64,000 nucleotides of DNA, taken from positions 1 to 64,000 of the forward strand of contig JACQAP010000008.1 in NCBI GenBank assembly GCA_016194905.1, written 5' to 3'. Below, in pieces: positions 35,950 to 44,464 of the stretch; positions within the stretch are counted from its first letter, which is position 1, and each line of letters opens with the position of its first letter. The translations under genes and the position numbers were made by a program. Below the pieces are notes generated by a model. That model saw only the letters and a program-made list of their open reading frames with translations. It was not told where the DNA came from and did no database searches. Source of the stretch: Betaproteobacteria bacterium. Its GTDB lineage: Bacteria; Pseudomonadota; Gammaproteobacteria; Burkholderiales; JACQAP01.

Positions 35950-37305
35950 ATGACCCGTCTTCTCGACCCGTTGTTCCGGACCGATGCGATGCGCGAGATC
36001 TTTTCCGATCGCGGGCGCCTGCAAGGCATGCTCGATTTCGAAGCGGCGCTTGCGCGGGCCGAAGCGCGCCTCGGAGTGATTCCGAAGGCGGTGACGCCGG
36101 CGATCGAGGCCCAATGCCAGGCGAAGTTGTTCGACATCGAAGCGCTGGCGCGCGCGGCGGCAACGGCCGGCAATACGGCTATTCCCATGGTGAAGGCGCT
36201 GACTGCCCTGGTCGGGAAGAAGGACAAGGAAGCGGCGGACTTTGTCCACTGGGGGGCGACCAGCCAGGATGCGATGGATACCGGACTGGTATTGCAACTG
36301 CGCAGCGCATTCGATTTGATCGACGCCGATCTCGCGCGGCTTGCGGATGTACTGGCACGCCTCGCGAAAAAACACAAACGCACGCCGATGGCGGGGCGCA
36401 CCTGGCTGCAACAGGCGGTGCCGGTTACCCTCGGTCTGAAGGTGGCCGGCGCATTGAGCGCAGTGGAGCGGCATCGCGCGCGCCTGAGTGAGTTGCGTGC
36501 GCATGTGCTGGTCATCCAGTTCGGCGGTGCTGCGGGGTCGCTGGCGTCGCTCGGCGATTGCGGCCTCGACATCGCCAAGGCGCTGGCAGCGGAGTTGAAG
36601 CTCGGCGATCCGGATATTCCGTGGCATGCGCATCGCGATCGTGTCGCGGAAGTGGCCACGACGCTGGGTCTGCTGGTCGGCACGCTGGGGAAGATCGCGC
36701 ACGACGTTGCGCTGATGATGCAGACCGAAGTCGGCGAAACTTTCGAACCGGCGGCACCCGGGCGCGGTGGGTCTTCGACCCTGCCGCATAAACGCAACCC
36801 GGTCGGCTGCGCTGTGGTGCTGGCCGCGGCAACGAAGGTGCCCGCGCTGGTGTCGGTGATGCTTGCGGCGATGGTGCAGGAGCACGAGCGCGGGCTCGGC
36901 AACTGGCACGCCGAGTGGGAAACGCTGCCGGAGATCTGCATGCTCTCGGCCGGCGCGTTGGAACAACTCACAAAGATAATCGAAGGTCTGCAGATCGACG
37001 CGGTGCGCATGCGCCATAATCTTGACGCCACGCATGGCCTCATCCTGGCCGAGGCAGTCTCCGCCGCGCTCGCGCCGAAGCTCGGCCGCGAAGCGGCGCA
37101 TGGGCTGATCGAGGAGGCTTGCCGCCGCGCCATCGAACAGAACAAGCCGTTGCGCGATGTGCTGGCGAAAGATGCAAAGGTCCGCAAACATCTTTCCGCG
37201 TCCGATCTGGACCGGTTGTTCGACCCGGCCAACTATCTCGGCATATCCGAACAATTCGTCGAACGTGTGCTGGCCACGCGCACCCACTGGAAGAAACAAA
37301 CATAG
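35950..37305 (+). CDS. pcaB: 3-carboxy-cis,cis-muconate cycloisomerase
   Basis: A 451-residue member of the fumarase/aspartase superfamily that lactonises 3-carboxymuconate. The family signature GGSSTLPHKRNPVGC and DFVHWGATSQDAMDTG are present. There is no good Shine-Dalgarno sequence; just upstream, GTGACCCGTACTCTTGA nearly repeats the first codons ATGACCCGTCTTCTCGA, so the region may carry a small duplication. It follows pcaG in one operon. pcaC comes next but is separated by an inverted-repeat element. Confidence 0.95.
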   Translation: MTRLLDPLFRTDAMREIFSDRGRLQGMLDFEAALARAEARLGVIPKAVTPAIEAQCQAKLFDIEALARAAATAGNTAIPMVKALTALVGKKDKEAADFVHWGATSQDAMDTGLVLQLRSAFDLIDADLARLADVLARLAKKHKRTPMAGRTWLQQAVPVTLGLKVAGALSAVERHRARLSELRAHVLVIQFGGAAGSLASLGDCGLDIAKALAAELKLGDPDIPWHAHRDRVAEVATTLGLLVGTLGKIAHDVALMMQTEVGETFEPAAPGRGGSSTLPHKRNPVGCAVVLAAATKVPALVSVMLAAMVQEHERGLGNWHAEWETLPEICMLSAGALEQLTKIIEGLQIDAVRMRHNLDATHGLILAEAVSAALAPKLGREAAHGLIEEACRRAIEQNKPLRDVLAKDAKVRKHLSASDLDRLFDPANYLGISEQFVERVLATRTHWKKQT

Positions 37306-37313
37306 GAAAATCG

Positions 37314-37490
37314 TTATTCACGGAGGACACGGAGGAAAGGCAAGAGCAAGGATGTATTTGGGTAGGAACGTGTCAATGGGTGATGATCCGTCACGGCAAA
37401 ATCTGGCAGTACAGGTTTTCGGATAGTCACTCTGCTATTAACCCCCGATCCGCTCTTCTCCATTTTTTCTCCGTGTTCTCCGTGATTCAA
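37314..37490. repeat. Inverted-repeat element, copy 2 (CGGAGGACA family)
   Basis: A 177-base relative of the element at 24314-24515, lying between pcaB and pcaC. The left arm has TCACGGAGGACACGGAGGAA and the right arm, in reverse, TTGAATCACGGAGAACACGG. Interior blocks GGCAAGAGCAA, TGATGATCCGTC and AGTCACT...TTAACCCCCGA align with copy 1. Its arms are shorter and less perfect than those of copy 1. Confidence 0.75.
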
Positions 37491-37524
37491 TGGTCTTCCT
37501 TATCGAGATAAAAGAGGAGTGGGA

Positions 37525-37911
37525 ATGGACGAACGAGAACGCTATGGCAAGGGACTGGAAGTGCGTCGTGCGGTGCTCGGCGATGCGCACGTGGATTGGA
37601 CGCTGAAGACCCGGACGCCGTTCAACGACGATTTCCAGGATCTCATCACGCGTTACGCCTAGGGTGAAATCTGGACCCGCCCGGGCCTGCCGAAGCACAC
37701 GCGCAGCATCGCCACGCTGGCGATGCTGGTCGCGCTCAACCGTCCCGACGAACTGAAGCTGCATCTGCGCGCGTCGGTCAACAATGGCGTGACCCGGGAC
37801 GAGATCAAGGAATTGCTGATGCAATGCGCGATCTACTGCGGCGTGCCCGCCGCCAATGCTGCTTTCCACATGGCGAAGGAAGTCTTTGCCGAGATGGACG
37901 CCGGCAAGTGA
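37525..37911 (+). pseudogene. pcaC: 4-carboxymuconolactone decarboxylase gene with in-frame amber codon
   Basis: The frame from ATG 37525 (GAGGAG upstream) gives MDERERYGKGLEVRRAVLGD, then FNDDFQDLITRYA, a TAG at 37660-37662 (codon 46), then GEIWTRPGLPKHTRSIATLA and on to AAFHMAKEVFAEMDAGK and a normal stop. Everything except the single TAG matches PcaC, where RYAWGEIWTRPGL is usual, so a TGG to TAG change is likely. The gene is otherwise full length (128 codons) and undecayed. It is either a recent null allele, a suppressed codon or a sequencing error. Confidence 0.85.
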
Positions 37912-37928
37912 ATCGGTAAGCGATCGTT

Positions 37929-39104
37929 TTGTCCGAAAGGCATTTCCGTACCACGCTGATCCTCAGCGCGCTTGTCGCATTCGCGCCGATGTCGATCGAC
38001 ATGTACCTGCCGGCGTTGCCGGCGCTCGAACGCTATTTCGCCACCGACACCGCATCGGTGCAGCACACGCTGGCGTCCTTCTTCATCGGGCTCGCGATCG
38101 GGCAGCTTTTCTACGGGCCGCTCGCGGATCGTTACGGCCGCAAGCCGCCGCTGTATTTCGGACTCACCCTATATATAGCGGCTTCCGCGGGCTGCGCGCT
38201 GGCGCCGGGCATCGGCAGTCTCATCGGATTGCGTTTCCTGCAGGCGGTCAGCGGCTGCGCCGGCATGGTGGTGGCGCGCGCGGTGGTCCGGGATCTTTAC
38301 GACTATCAGGAATCGGCGCGGGTGTTCTCCATATTGCTGATGGTGATGGGCATTGCGCCGGTGCTGGCGCCGCTGGCCGGTGGATACCTGCTGGCCTGGC
38401 TCGGCTGGCGTTCGATTTTCTGGGTGCTCGCGCTGTTCGGCGTGGCGTGCCTGCTCGCGGTGAAGTTCAGGCTGCCGGAGACACTTCCCAAAGACATGGC
38501 TCGTATTCCTCTCTCTTCTGCACTCGCGAACTACGCCAGCCTGCTGGCAGACCGGCGCTATCTCGGCTACGCCTTGTCCGGCGGATTCGGGCAAGCGGGG
38601 ATGTTCGCCTACATCTCCGGCTCGCCGTTCGTGTTCATCGACCTGTACGGTGTGCCGGCGCACGCGTACGGCTGGCTGTTCGGTCTGAATGCGGCCGGCA
38701 TCATCGCGTTCACGCAGGCCAACCGCCTCTTGCTTTTGCGTTACGACGCCGACCGGGTTCTCGGTATCGCAAACCTCGTGAATTTCCTGTTCTGCCTCGT
38801 GCTGCTCGCGATGGCGTTTACGAACGCAGTTGGATTGATCGGGATCCTGGTTCCGCTGTTCTTCGTTGTGTCCTTGCGCGGCTTGACGTTCCCGAATGCT
38901 TCCGCCGGCGCAATGGCGCCGTTTCCCGACAAGGCGGGAAGTGCGTCGGCATTGCTGGGCAGCGTGCAGTTTGTGATTGCCGCTATCGCCAGTGCGGCGG
39001 TGGGAATCTTGCACGACGGGACTGCGGTGCCGATGGCTGCGGTAATCACGGTTTGCGGGTTGCTGGCGTTCGTTACTTACCGCTGGCTTGCGCGAATGGA
39101 CTAG
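37929..39104 (+). CDS. MFS transporter, Bcr/CflA family
   Basis: A 391-residue, 12-helix drug/metabolite exporter of the Bcr/CflA group: APMSIDMYLPALPAL in the first helix and GPLADRYGRKPPLYFG as the conserved loop 2-3 motif. The probable start is the TTG at 37929, giving MSERHFRTTLILSALVAF; no ATG lies before the first helix. It begins 17 bases after pcaC and may be co-transcribed with the pca genes. Confidence 0.9.
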   Translation: MSERHFRTTLILSALVAFAPMSIDMYLPALPALERYFATDTASVQHTLASFFIGLAIGQLFYGPLADRYGRKPPLYFGLTLYIAASAGCALAPGIGSLIGLRFLQAVSGCAGMVVARAVVRDLYDYQESARVFSILLMVMGIAPVLAPLAGGYLLAWLGWRSIFWVLALFGVACLLAVKFRLPETLPKDMARIPLSSALANYASLLADRRYLGYALSGGFGQAGMFAYISGSPFVFIDLYGVPAHAYGWLFGLNAAGIIAFTQANRLLLLRYDADRVLGIANLVNFLFCLVLLAMAFTNAVGLIGILVPLFFVVSLRGLTFPNASAGAMAPFPDKAGSASALLGSVQFVIAAIASAAVGILHDGTAVPMAAVITVCGLLAFVTYRWLARMD

Positions 39105-39120
39105 AGCGAAGAGCGTTGAC

Positions 39121-39141
39121 GCAAAGGGCGCAAAGGAAAAA
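39121..39141. repeat. Iterated CGCAAAGG motif
   Basis: Units CGCAAAGGG and CGCAAAGGA run in tandem just after the MFS stop. They are the same type as the inverted copy at 1071-1110. The gap between the MFS gene and the DpnI-like gene (39105-39575) also holds the antitoxin remnant and otherwise nothing I recognise. Confidence 0.45.
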
Positions 39142-39332
39142 AGAGAGGGCGCGAAGTAAGTGCGGGATGGGGCGGTGCGGGAGCGTCGCCCCTTTTGTTT
39201 TGGCTTTCTCCCGGGATTCTTCCCCTTGAAGCCGCGTGGCACTCAGCACGCATCCGTTAACGCATAAGTTGCGCTTGCGCACTAATCCGCAGCAGAATGA
39301 TGCTGTATCGACTATGACGCGGAGGTTTTATC

Positions 39333-39510
39333 CATATCCACGGCAAAAAAGAAGAACTCACTCGTCTGATCCAGGAGCAACCGGAGGACAGATCGCGCGA
39401 GGAAATCGTGTGCGAGCTTGCCTTTTATGTCATGGTGGAGCGGGGCTGGCTGACTCGGACGCAAAACGCACGATTTCCAGTGAATTGTCGTCACTTCTGA
39501 TGTTTATTTT
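39333..39510 (+). pseudogene. Decayed antitoxin-like gene
   Basis: One frame reads KKEELTRLIQEQPEDRSREE then IVCELAFYVMVERG; after a frameshift of one base near 39440 another frame reads LADSDAKRTISSEL. Joined, they resemble the short antitoxin-type proteins that end in VERGLADSDAGRTIS-like tails. There is no proper start codon in frame although GGAGG is present at 39321. No toxin gene follows; the DpnI-like gene does. Confidence 0.5.
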
Positions 39511-39575
39511 CCATTGGAATGCAAAATACATCAGTGGCCCATCGATATTGGGAGATGTATCTTGGAGTGTCGAAC

Positions 39576-40424
39576 ATGCTCGCCTATGACACAGATTTGA
39601 ATCTTGATCTTGCTTTGGGCGACCGCTACAAAAGCGAGACGCAAAAGGCAAGGGTTATTTCGGAAGCATGGACCGAAAGAAATGCATTCTGCTGTTCATG
39701 CGGAGGCACCCTGACAAGAGGACAAAACAATGCGCGTGTGCTTGATTTCACCTGTGTGAAATGTGAAAACGAATTCGAATTAAAGAGTACTCGTGGAAAT
39801 TTCTCTACCAAGATACCCGATGGAGCATTTGAGGCGATGATGGCCCGCCTAAGTGATGCTTCTAGTCCGGACTTCTTTTTTCTCACTTACGATGTCAGCT
39901 CTTCTCGCGTGACAAATTTCTTTGCAATTCCAACCTACTTCCTTGATGCAACCGTAATTGAGAAGCGAAAGCCGCTGAGCCCTCAGGCGAGACGCGCAGG
40001 CTGGGTAGGATGCAATATCGTCATGAATCGCATTCCAGAAGCTGGTAGGGTTTTCTACGTAAGGAACAGCGAAATCCTAAAAAGGTCGGCTGTCATAGAA
40101 ACGTGGGGACGAACTGCTTTTCTGCGGCGTGAAACGAACCTCGAAGCTAGAGGATGGACACTGGAGATTCTTCGTAATATCCAGTCTCTAAATGTCCGAG
40201 AATTCACGCTTCAAAAAATGTATGACTTCGAGGCTCAATTGAAGCGGCGATTCCCGCGCAACAATTTCATTCGAGCTAAAATTCGCCAGCAATTGCAGGT
40301 CTTAAGAGATGCCGGCCTCATAGTGTTCGAAGGTCGGGGACGCTACGTGGCCAATTTTGGTCCCTCTATCGAACCATCGCAACATATGCAGCCCGCGAAC
40401 TCGGTAATCTCTGTAACAAATTAG
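39576..40424 (+). CDS. DpnI-type methyl-directed restriction endonuclease
   Basis: A 282-residue homologue of DpnI, which cuts GATC only when its adenine is methylated. The catalytic PD-(D/E)xK residues are D57, E68 and K70 (LDF...FELKSTRG), four positions later than D53/E64/K66 of DpnI. Zinc cysteines lie at C39/C40, C42, C60 and C63. RRAGWVGCN includes W143, the counterpart of the methyl-sensing tryptophan. The C-terminal winged helix (RGWTLEILRNI ... IRQQLQVLRDAGLI) is also matched. The ATG at 39576 has GGAG upstream and matches the DpnI start. It is clearly more AT-rich than its neighbours, suggesting transfer. No methylase is nearby. Confidence 0.92.
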   Translation: MLAYDTDLNLDLALGDRYKSETQKARVISEAWTERNAFCCSCGGTLTRGQNNARVLDFTCVKCENEFELKSTRGNFSTKIPDGAFEAMMARLSDASSPDFFFLTYDVSSSRVTNFFAIPTYFLDATVIEKRKPLSPQARRAGWVGCNIVMNRIPEAGRVFYVRNSEILKRSAVIETWGRTAFLRRETNLEARGWTLEILRNIQSLNVREFTLQKMYDFEAQLKRRFPRNNFIRAKIRQQLQVLRDAGLIVFEGRGRYVANFGPSIEPSQHMQPANSVISVTN

Positions 40425-40435
40425 GAGGGGAATCG

Positions 40436-40621
40436 GTGTCTTATCTTAACTACTATCACTGCTCTTGTGGAACGCGTTGGGTCGATACGTGGAGTTGTAC
40501 GTGCAATGATCGATGCCCAGTATGCAATAAGGAAATCGAGCCTTATCGTTCGGATGACTTTCCTCAGAACGAAGGCCAGAGTTCGGTCGCACCCGCGCAA
40601 CGCAATGATGCGGCCATATAA
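40436..40621 (+). CDS. Small zinc-ribbon protein
   Basis: A 61-residue protein starting at GTG with AGGAGGGG upstream. Cysteines in HCSCGTRW, SCTCNDRCPVCNKE form a likely zinc ribbon. The C-terminal 25 residues are polar. It starts 11 bases after the DpnI-like stop and shares its AT-rich composition, so it is probably the second gene of that unit. It does not look like the pneumococcal DpnD partner from memory. Role unknown. Confidence 0.65.
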   Translation: MSYLNYYHCSCGTRWVDTWSCTCNDRCPVCNKEIEPYRSDDFPQNEGQSSVAPAQRNDAAI

Positions 40622-40751
40622 GCCCGCAAAATAGGCGCAGCAAAAAAGGGGGGTCAGAGCAGCAGAAAAGAGGGCCAGTTCTTTACCTTATAGGCGACAC
40701 GGACCGTGTACGTGCTTCATTGACGGGATCGACTGAACCGCGGCAGAGCGA

Positions 40752-41321
40752 ATGCGCGCGGTAAGACCACTGCGTAGTCAGGTGTCCAGCGTGATCGAAT
40801 TTTGGTGCAAATGCTGCATGGTATTGGCTTGGTTGCTGCCAGTTGTAGCCGCCGCTGCGGATGGCCGGCATTCCGTCGCATTCGACCTCGGATCGGCTGC
40901 GATCCGCTACCATAAGCAATACCGCCTCCCGGTGGACGATGCGCCGAAGCACGTTCTGCGCATTTACGATCTGAGCCGCGAGTTCGCGCCCGGGTTTTTT
41001 GCTCTCGGTGCGGTCGCGGTCACAACGATCCGGGAATGGGGATCGAGCGACCTTGTCGACGAGAACGGGACCGAGTCGGCGTACGTGATGTTCGTTCTGG
41101 AAGACGGCAACCGCGTATTCGGGCGTTATCGCGGGACGGTCGAGACCCGGCGCTGGCCGGATGGCTCGCGCCACTACGACATCCGGGGCGTCATCAATCT
41201 TACTGGCGGCACCGGCGAGTTCGGGAACATCCGCGGCGCGATCAGCACCTGGCAGGCGCTCGACCCAGGCGCGGACAGCAGTCAGGGGCGAGCCGAGGGC
41301 GAATACTGGTTCGAACGGTGA
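40752..41321 (+). CDS. Hypothetical secreted protein
   Basis: A 189-residue protein. A hydrophobic segment (CCMVLAWLLPVVAAAADG, about residues 21-38) looks like a signal peptide, so a later start such as the ATG at 40818 is possible. The mature part is beta-rich with repeated glycine turns (GVINLTGGTGEFGNIRGAI), reminiscent of small beta-barrel lipocalin or allene-oxide-cyclase-like proteins. No firm family is assigned. Composition returns to GC-rich here, marking the end of the acquired patch. Confidence 0.6.
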   Translation: MRAVRPLRSQVSSVIEFWCKCCMVLAWLLPVVAAAADGRHSVAFDLGSAAIRYHKQYRLPVDDAPKHVLRIYDLSREFAPGFFALGAVAVTTIREWGSSDLVDENGTESAYVMFVLEDGNRVFGRYRGTVETRRWPDGSRHYDIRGVINLTGGTGEFGNIRGAISTWQALDPGADSSQGRAEGEYWFER

Positions 41322-41385
41322 ATGATTTTCAGAACGACCGCGTCGGCCCTGCGGCATTGTCTTACTCTTGCGGTTGTCCGGACTG

Positions 41386-42030
41386 ATGGCAAAGGCGAAA
41401 TCGTCTCGTGATGCGGTCGCCCCCAAAGAGCGGGTGAAGCGAAAAGAACCACGTCGCCTCGACCGCGCCGCGTTCAACCGGACCACTCTCCAAGTCGCCC
41501 GTGACCTCTTAGGTAAATTTATCGTGCGGAGTTATCGAGGTCGCAATATCTCCGGGATGATCACCGAAGTGGAAGCGTACAAGGGTCCGAGGGACGCCGC
41601 TTCTCATGCCCGCGGAGGGCGACGTACTGCGAGGGTCGAACCCCTCTATGCCGCTGGCGGGACGGTGTACGTGTACTTCATCTACGGCATCCACTGGATG
41701 CTCAACTTCAGCACTTCCGGCAAAGACATACCGGAGGGCGTTCTGATTCGCGGCATCCTGGCCGACCCCAACGGGGAGCGGAAACTCCTCGCCGGACCGG
41801 GCAGAGTCACCAAATATCTGAAGATCGACAAGAAGCTCGACGGCGCGGACGTGACAGACTCGAAGCAGATCTGGCTCGAGGATCGGGGAGTCCGCATACC
41901 AGCGCGATCCATCAAGCGCGGACCCCGCATCGGCGTCGACTTCGCGGGGCCGTACTGGGCTGCGCGGCCTTGGCGATTCTGGATCGAACGTAGTACGGCC
42001 GCACTGGTCACTAACCGGCTGTTGAAATAA
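41386..42030 (+). CDS. DNA-3-methyladenine glycosylase (AAG/MPG family)
   Basis: A 214-residue monofunctional base-excision glycosylase that removes alkylated purines. The family marks are RDLLGKFIVRSYRGR, the catalytic glutamate in MITEVEAYKGPRDAASHA, the intercalating-tyrosine region GTVYVYFIYGIHWMLNF and GPGRVTKYLKIDK. An in-frame TTG at 41368 is an alternative start. It appears monocistronic. Confidence 0.93.
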   Translation: MAKAKSSRDAVAPKERVKRKEPRRLDRAAFNRTTLQVARDLLGKFIVRSYRGRNISGMITEVEAYKGPRDAASHARGGRRTARVEPLYAAGGTVYVYFIYGIHWMLNFSTSGKDIPEGVLIRGILADPNGERKLLAGPGRVTKYLKIDKKLDGADVTDSKQIWLEDRGVRIPARSIKRGPRIGVDFAGPYWAARPWRFWIERSTAALVTNRLLK

Positions 42031-42041
42031 GGCGGGCTTCC

Positions 42042-42824
42042 TCAGCGTGCTTTCGCATGCTCGCTTGCCCACCGAATGGCGTAATCGGCGACTTCCTCCC
42101 ATCCAGGTTCGGCGCAGAGGAAGTGCGAGCGGCCCGGGAATAATTTGAAGTCCGTCCTAACCGGCGACTTGCTGTGCTTGCGGTAGGCCGCTTCGACCAT
42201 GCCGGGCGTGACGGTACGGTCCTTCTCCCCGGCAATCAGCAGCAGCGGGGCGCGATCCGGGTTCTTCCAGTTCACGCCGGTGCCGATACCAATTGCGCCC
42301 TCAAAGTAAATGCGTCCGGGCGTGGGCACGATCTGTCGTTCATAAGTCGCGCGCTTTTCCGCCTCCGGCAATCCGTTGGCGAAATCCCTGGAGAAGTTCT
42401 CGAATTTCATCGTCAGCGTGCGGTTCCATCCGTTCCAGGCGAACAGCACCGGAAGCGCGCTGAGTAATGCGGTTGGCCCGACGATGACCCCGCGCGGAGC
42501 CGCGGGATCGATGGCCACGCCCGCCGCCCCCAGGCCGCGATCCAGAAGCAACTGGGTGAATAACCCTCCGAAGGAATGCCCCATGATGATGGGCGGTTCG
42601 GGCAGTTCGCGGATCTTGGCGGCGTAGTGATCGACGATTTTCCCGACCGTCAGATTTTTCAATTCCGGATGCGGCGCGCGTTTCAGTTCCGCGACCGGAC
42701 GATCGTCATAAGGCCAGGCCGGCGCAATGACCTTGTAACCCTGTGCTTCGTAGCGGGTCTTGAACGACTCCCAGCCCGCGGGGGTGAGCCAGGCGCCATG
42801 GATGAGCATTACAGTCTTGGCCAT
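42042..42824 (-). CDS. Alpha/beta hydrolase
   Basis: A 260-residue serine hydrolase. The nucleophile elbow is GHSFGG (about residues 101-106), the oxyanion region HGAWLTPAGW, an acid candidate is in AGEKDRTVTP and the histidine in GRSHFLCAEPGW. Natural substrate unknown. It converges on the glycosylase gene (11-base gap) and a 224-base gap without features follows toward the methyltransferase. Confidence 0.9.
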   Translation of the reverse strand: MAKTVMLIHGAWLTPAGWESFKTRYEAQGYKVIAPAWPYDDRPVAELKRAPHPELKNLTVGKIVDHYAAKIRELPEPPIIMGHSFGGLFTQLLLDRGLGAAGVAIDPAAPRGVIVGPTALLSALPVLFAWNGWNRTLTMKFENFSRDFANGLPEAEKRATYERQIVPTPGRIYFEGAIGIGTGVNWKNPDRAPLLLIAGEKDRTVTPGMVEAAYRKHSKSPVRTDFKLFPGRSHFLCAEPGWEEVADYAIRWASEHAKAR

Positions 42825-43048
42825 TCCAGTCTCCTCTTGAGAATTCTCAGCGGATCAGTGCATCCTAGCTTGATCAGGTTGAGCGTGGGCAGAACCTGCT
42901 GCAACCGGCCGCCGGCGGCGAGTGTTGCGATTTTCCCGCAAGATCGGAATCGCGCCCATCCCGATGATCGCGTGAGCGATACCATGGCGTGTGCGCCGAC
43001 TTCCAAGCCTGACCATCCGCCGCCCAAACCGTTCCCCGGCACCCGTGC

Positions 43049-43681
43049 ATGAAGCTCCATTCAAACGACCTGGATAAAATATCCGCCCTGACCCTGGAAC
43101 ACTACAACCAGCGCGCCGAGGATTTTCGCGACGGCACGTACGATCATGACGTGAGCCAGAACATCGCCGCACTGCTGGGCCATATCGAAGCCGAGCCACC
43201 CTTCACGATTCTCGATTTCGGCTGTGGACCGGGGCGCGACCTCAAGACATTCGCCGCTCTCGGCCACCTTGCGATCGGGCTGGATGGCGCCGCGCGTTTT
43301 GCGGAGATGGCGCGAACGGAGTCAGGCTGCGACGTATGGCAGCAGGATTTCCTCAAGCTCGATCTGCCGGACGGGCACTTCGACGGCGTATTCGCCAATG
43401 CCGCGCTGTTTCATGTTCCGTCCCAGGAGCTGCCGCGCGTGCTGCGGCAATTGCATGCTACGCTGAAGCCCGGCGGCGTGCTGTTCAGCTCCAACCCGCG
43501 CGGCCGCAATGAGGAAGGCTGGAACCACGGTCGTTACGGCGCCTATCATGATCTTGAAGCCTGGCGCGCCCGGATGTCGGATGCGGGATTCATCGAACTC
43601 GATCACTACTACCGGCCGGCCGGATTGCCGCGCGAAGAGCAGCCCTGGCTGGCGAGCGTATGGCGCAGACCGGCACCTTGA
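43049..43681 (+). CDS. Class I SAM-dependent methyltransferase
   Basis: A 210-residue Rossmann-fold methyltransferase. Motif I is ILDFGCGPGRDL (about residues 53-64), motif II LAIGLDGAARF, and motif IV DGVFANAALFHV. The N-terminal YNQRAEDFRDGTYDHDVS is common in small-molecule methyltransferases of the UbiE type. The acceptor cannot be assigned. Confidence 0.9.
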   Translation: MKLHSNDLDKISALTLEHYNQRAEDFRDGTYDHDVSQNIAALLGHIEAEPPFTILDFGCGPGRDLKTFAALGHLAIGLDGAARFAEMARTESGCDVWQQDFLKLDLPDGHFDGVFANAALFHVPSQELPRVLRQLHATLKPGGVLFSSNPRGRNEEGWNHGRYGAYHDLEAWRARMSDAGFIELDHYYRPAGLPREEQPWLASVWRRPAP

Positions 43682-43702
43682 GCGGACCATGAAAGACGCG
43701 GT

Positions 43703-43900
43703 ATGAATGAACTCTTTGCCGGGTTGATCGCCGGCGTGTTCGGAATGGCTTATTTTGTGTACGGGAAACGTCAGGCAAAATTCGCTCCGATGATCTGCGG
43801 CGTTCTGCTCTGCCTGTATCCCTACTTCATCGATAGTCTTGCCTGGTTGTGCGTTATCGGGGCGGCGCTGCTCGTCGTGCCGTTCGTGACGGATTTCTAG
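43703..43900 (+). CDS. Small membrane protein
   Basis: A 65-residue, mostly hydrophobic protein with two or three helices (LFAGLIAGVFGMAYFVYG, MICGVLLCLYPYFI, LCVIGAALLVVPFV). The positively charged KRQAK loop suggests inner-membrane insertion. It lies 21 bases after the methyltransferase and 14 bases before the DUF2127 gene, so is probably part of one transcript. Function unknown. Confidence 0.65.
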   Translation: MNELFAGLIAGVFGMAYFVYGKRQAKFAPMICGVLLCLYPYFIDSLAWLCVIGAALLVVPFVTDF

Positions 43901-43914
43901 ACCTTCGATTGCCC

Positions 43915-44400
43915 ATGCGATTATCCGACGGACTGCGCGCGGTCGCCGCATACGAAGCGGCCAAGGGAGCATTGGTACTCTTTGCGGGATTCGGGCTGCT
44001 ATCGCTTTTGCAGCACGATGCGCAGTACTTTGCCGAGCAGTTGGTGGCGCATCTTCACCTCAATCCCGCCAAAGGATATCCACGCATCTTCATCGATGCG
44101 ATGACGAACGTCACGGACGCCCGGCTGTGGCTTCTCGCCGGGTTGGCGCTCGTTTATGCCGCGGTCAAAGGGATCCTGGCGTATGGCCTCTGGCTGGAAA
44201 GGCGCTGGGCGGAGTGGTTTGCCGTTGCCAGTGTCGGCATCTACGTGCCGGCAGAGGTATACGAGATCGTTCGGGGGGTTACCTGGACAAAAATACTGCT
44301 GTTGATCGTCAACGTCTGTATCGTGGCGTATCTGATTTATGTGTTGTGGCGTTTGAAAGGCAGCCGGATCGAACAGCAGAACAAAGAGACCGGATCCTAA
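43915..44400 (+). CDS. DUF2127 domain membrane protein
   Basis: A 161-residue membrane protein of the DUF2127 type: AYEAAKGALVLFAGFGLLSL in the first helix, WLLAGLALVYAAVKGILAYG in the middle and EWFAVASVGIYVPAEVYEI toward the end. About four helices are predicted. The start at 43915 begins at the conserved sequence. Function unknown. Confidence 0.8.
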   Translation: MRLSDGLRAVAAYEAAKGALVLFAGFGLLSLLQHDAQYFAEQLVAHLHLNPAKGYPRIFIDAMTNVTDARLWLLAGLALVYAAVKGILAYGLWLERRWAEWFAVASVGIYVPAEVYEIVRGVTWTKILLLIVNVCIVAYLIYVLWRLKGSRIEQQNKETGS

Positions 44401-44464
44401 AGTCCTGGCCTCAGGCGCCGCAGCGCGTATTTCGATGACCGAATAACATTTTTCCGGAGGAATA

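Noticed and set aside
40640-40690. GGGGTCAGAGC / GGGCCAGTTC bases after the zinc-ribbon gene as a REP element or transposon end
   Set aside because: Suggestive of degraded repeat sequence, but no clear hairpin, inverted partner or transposase is visible, so it is not annotated.
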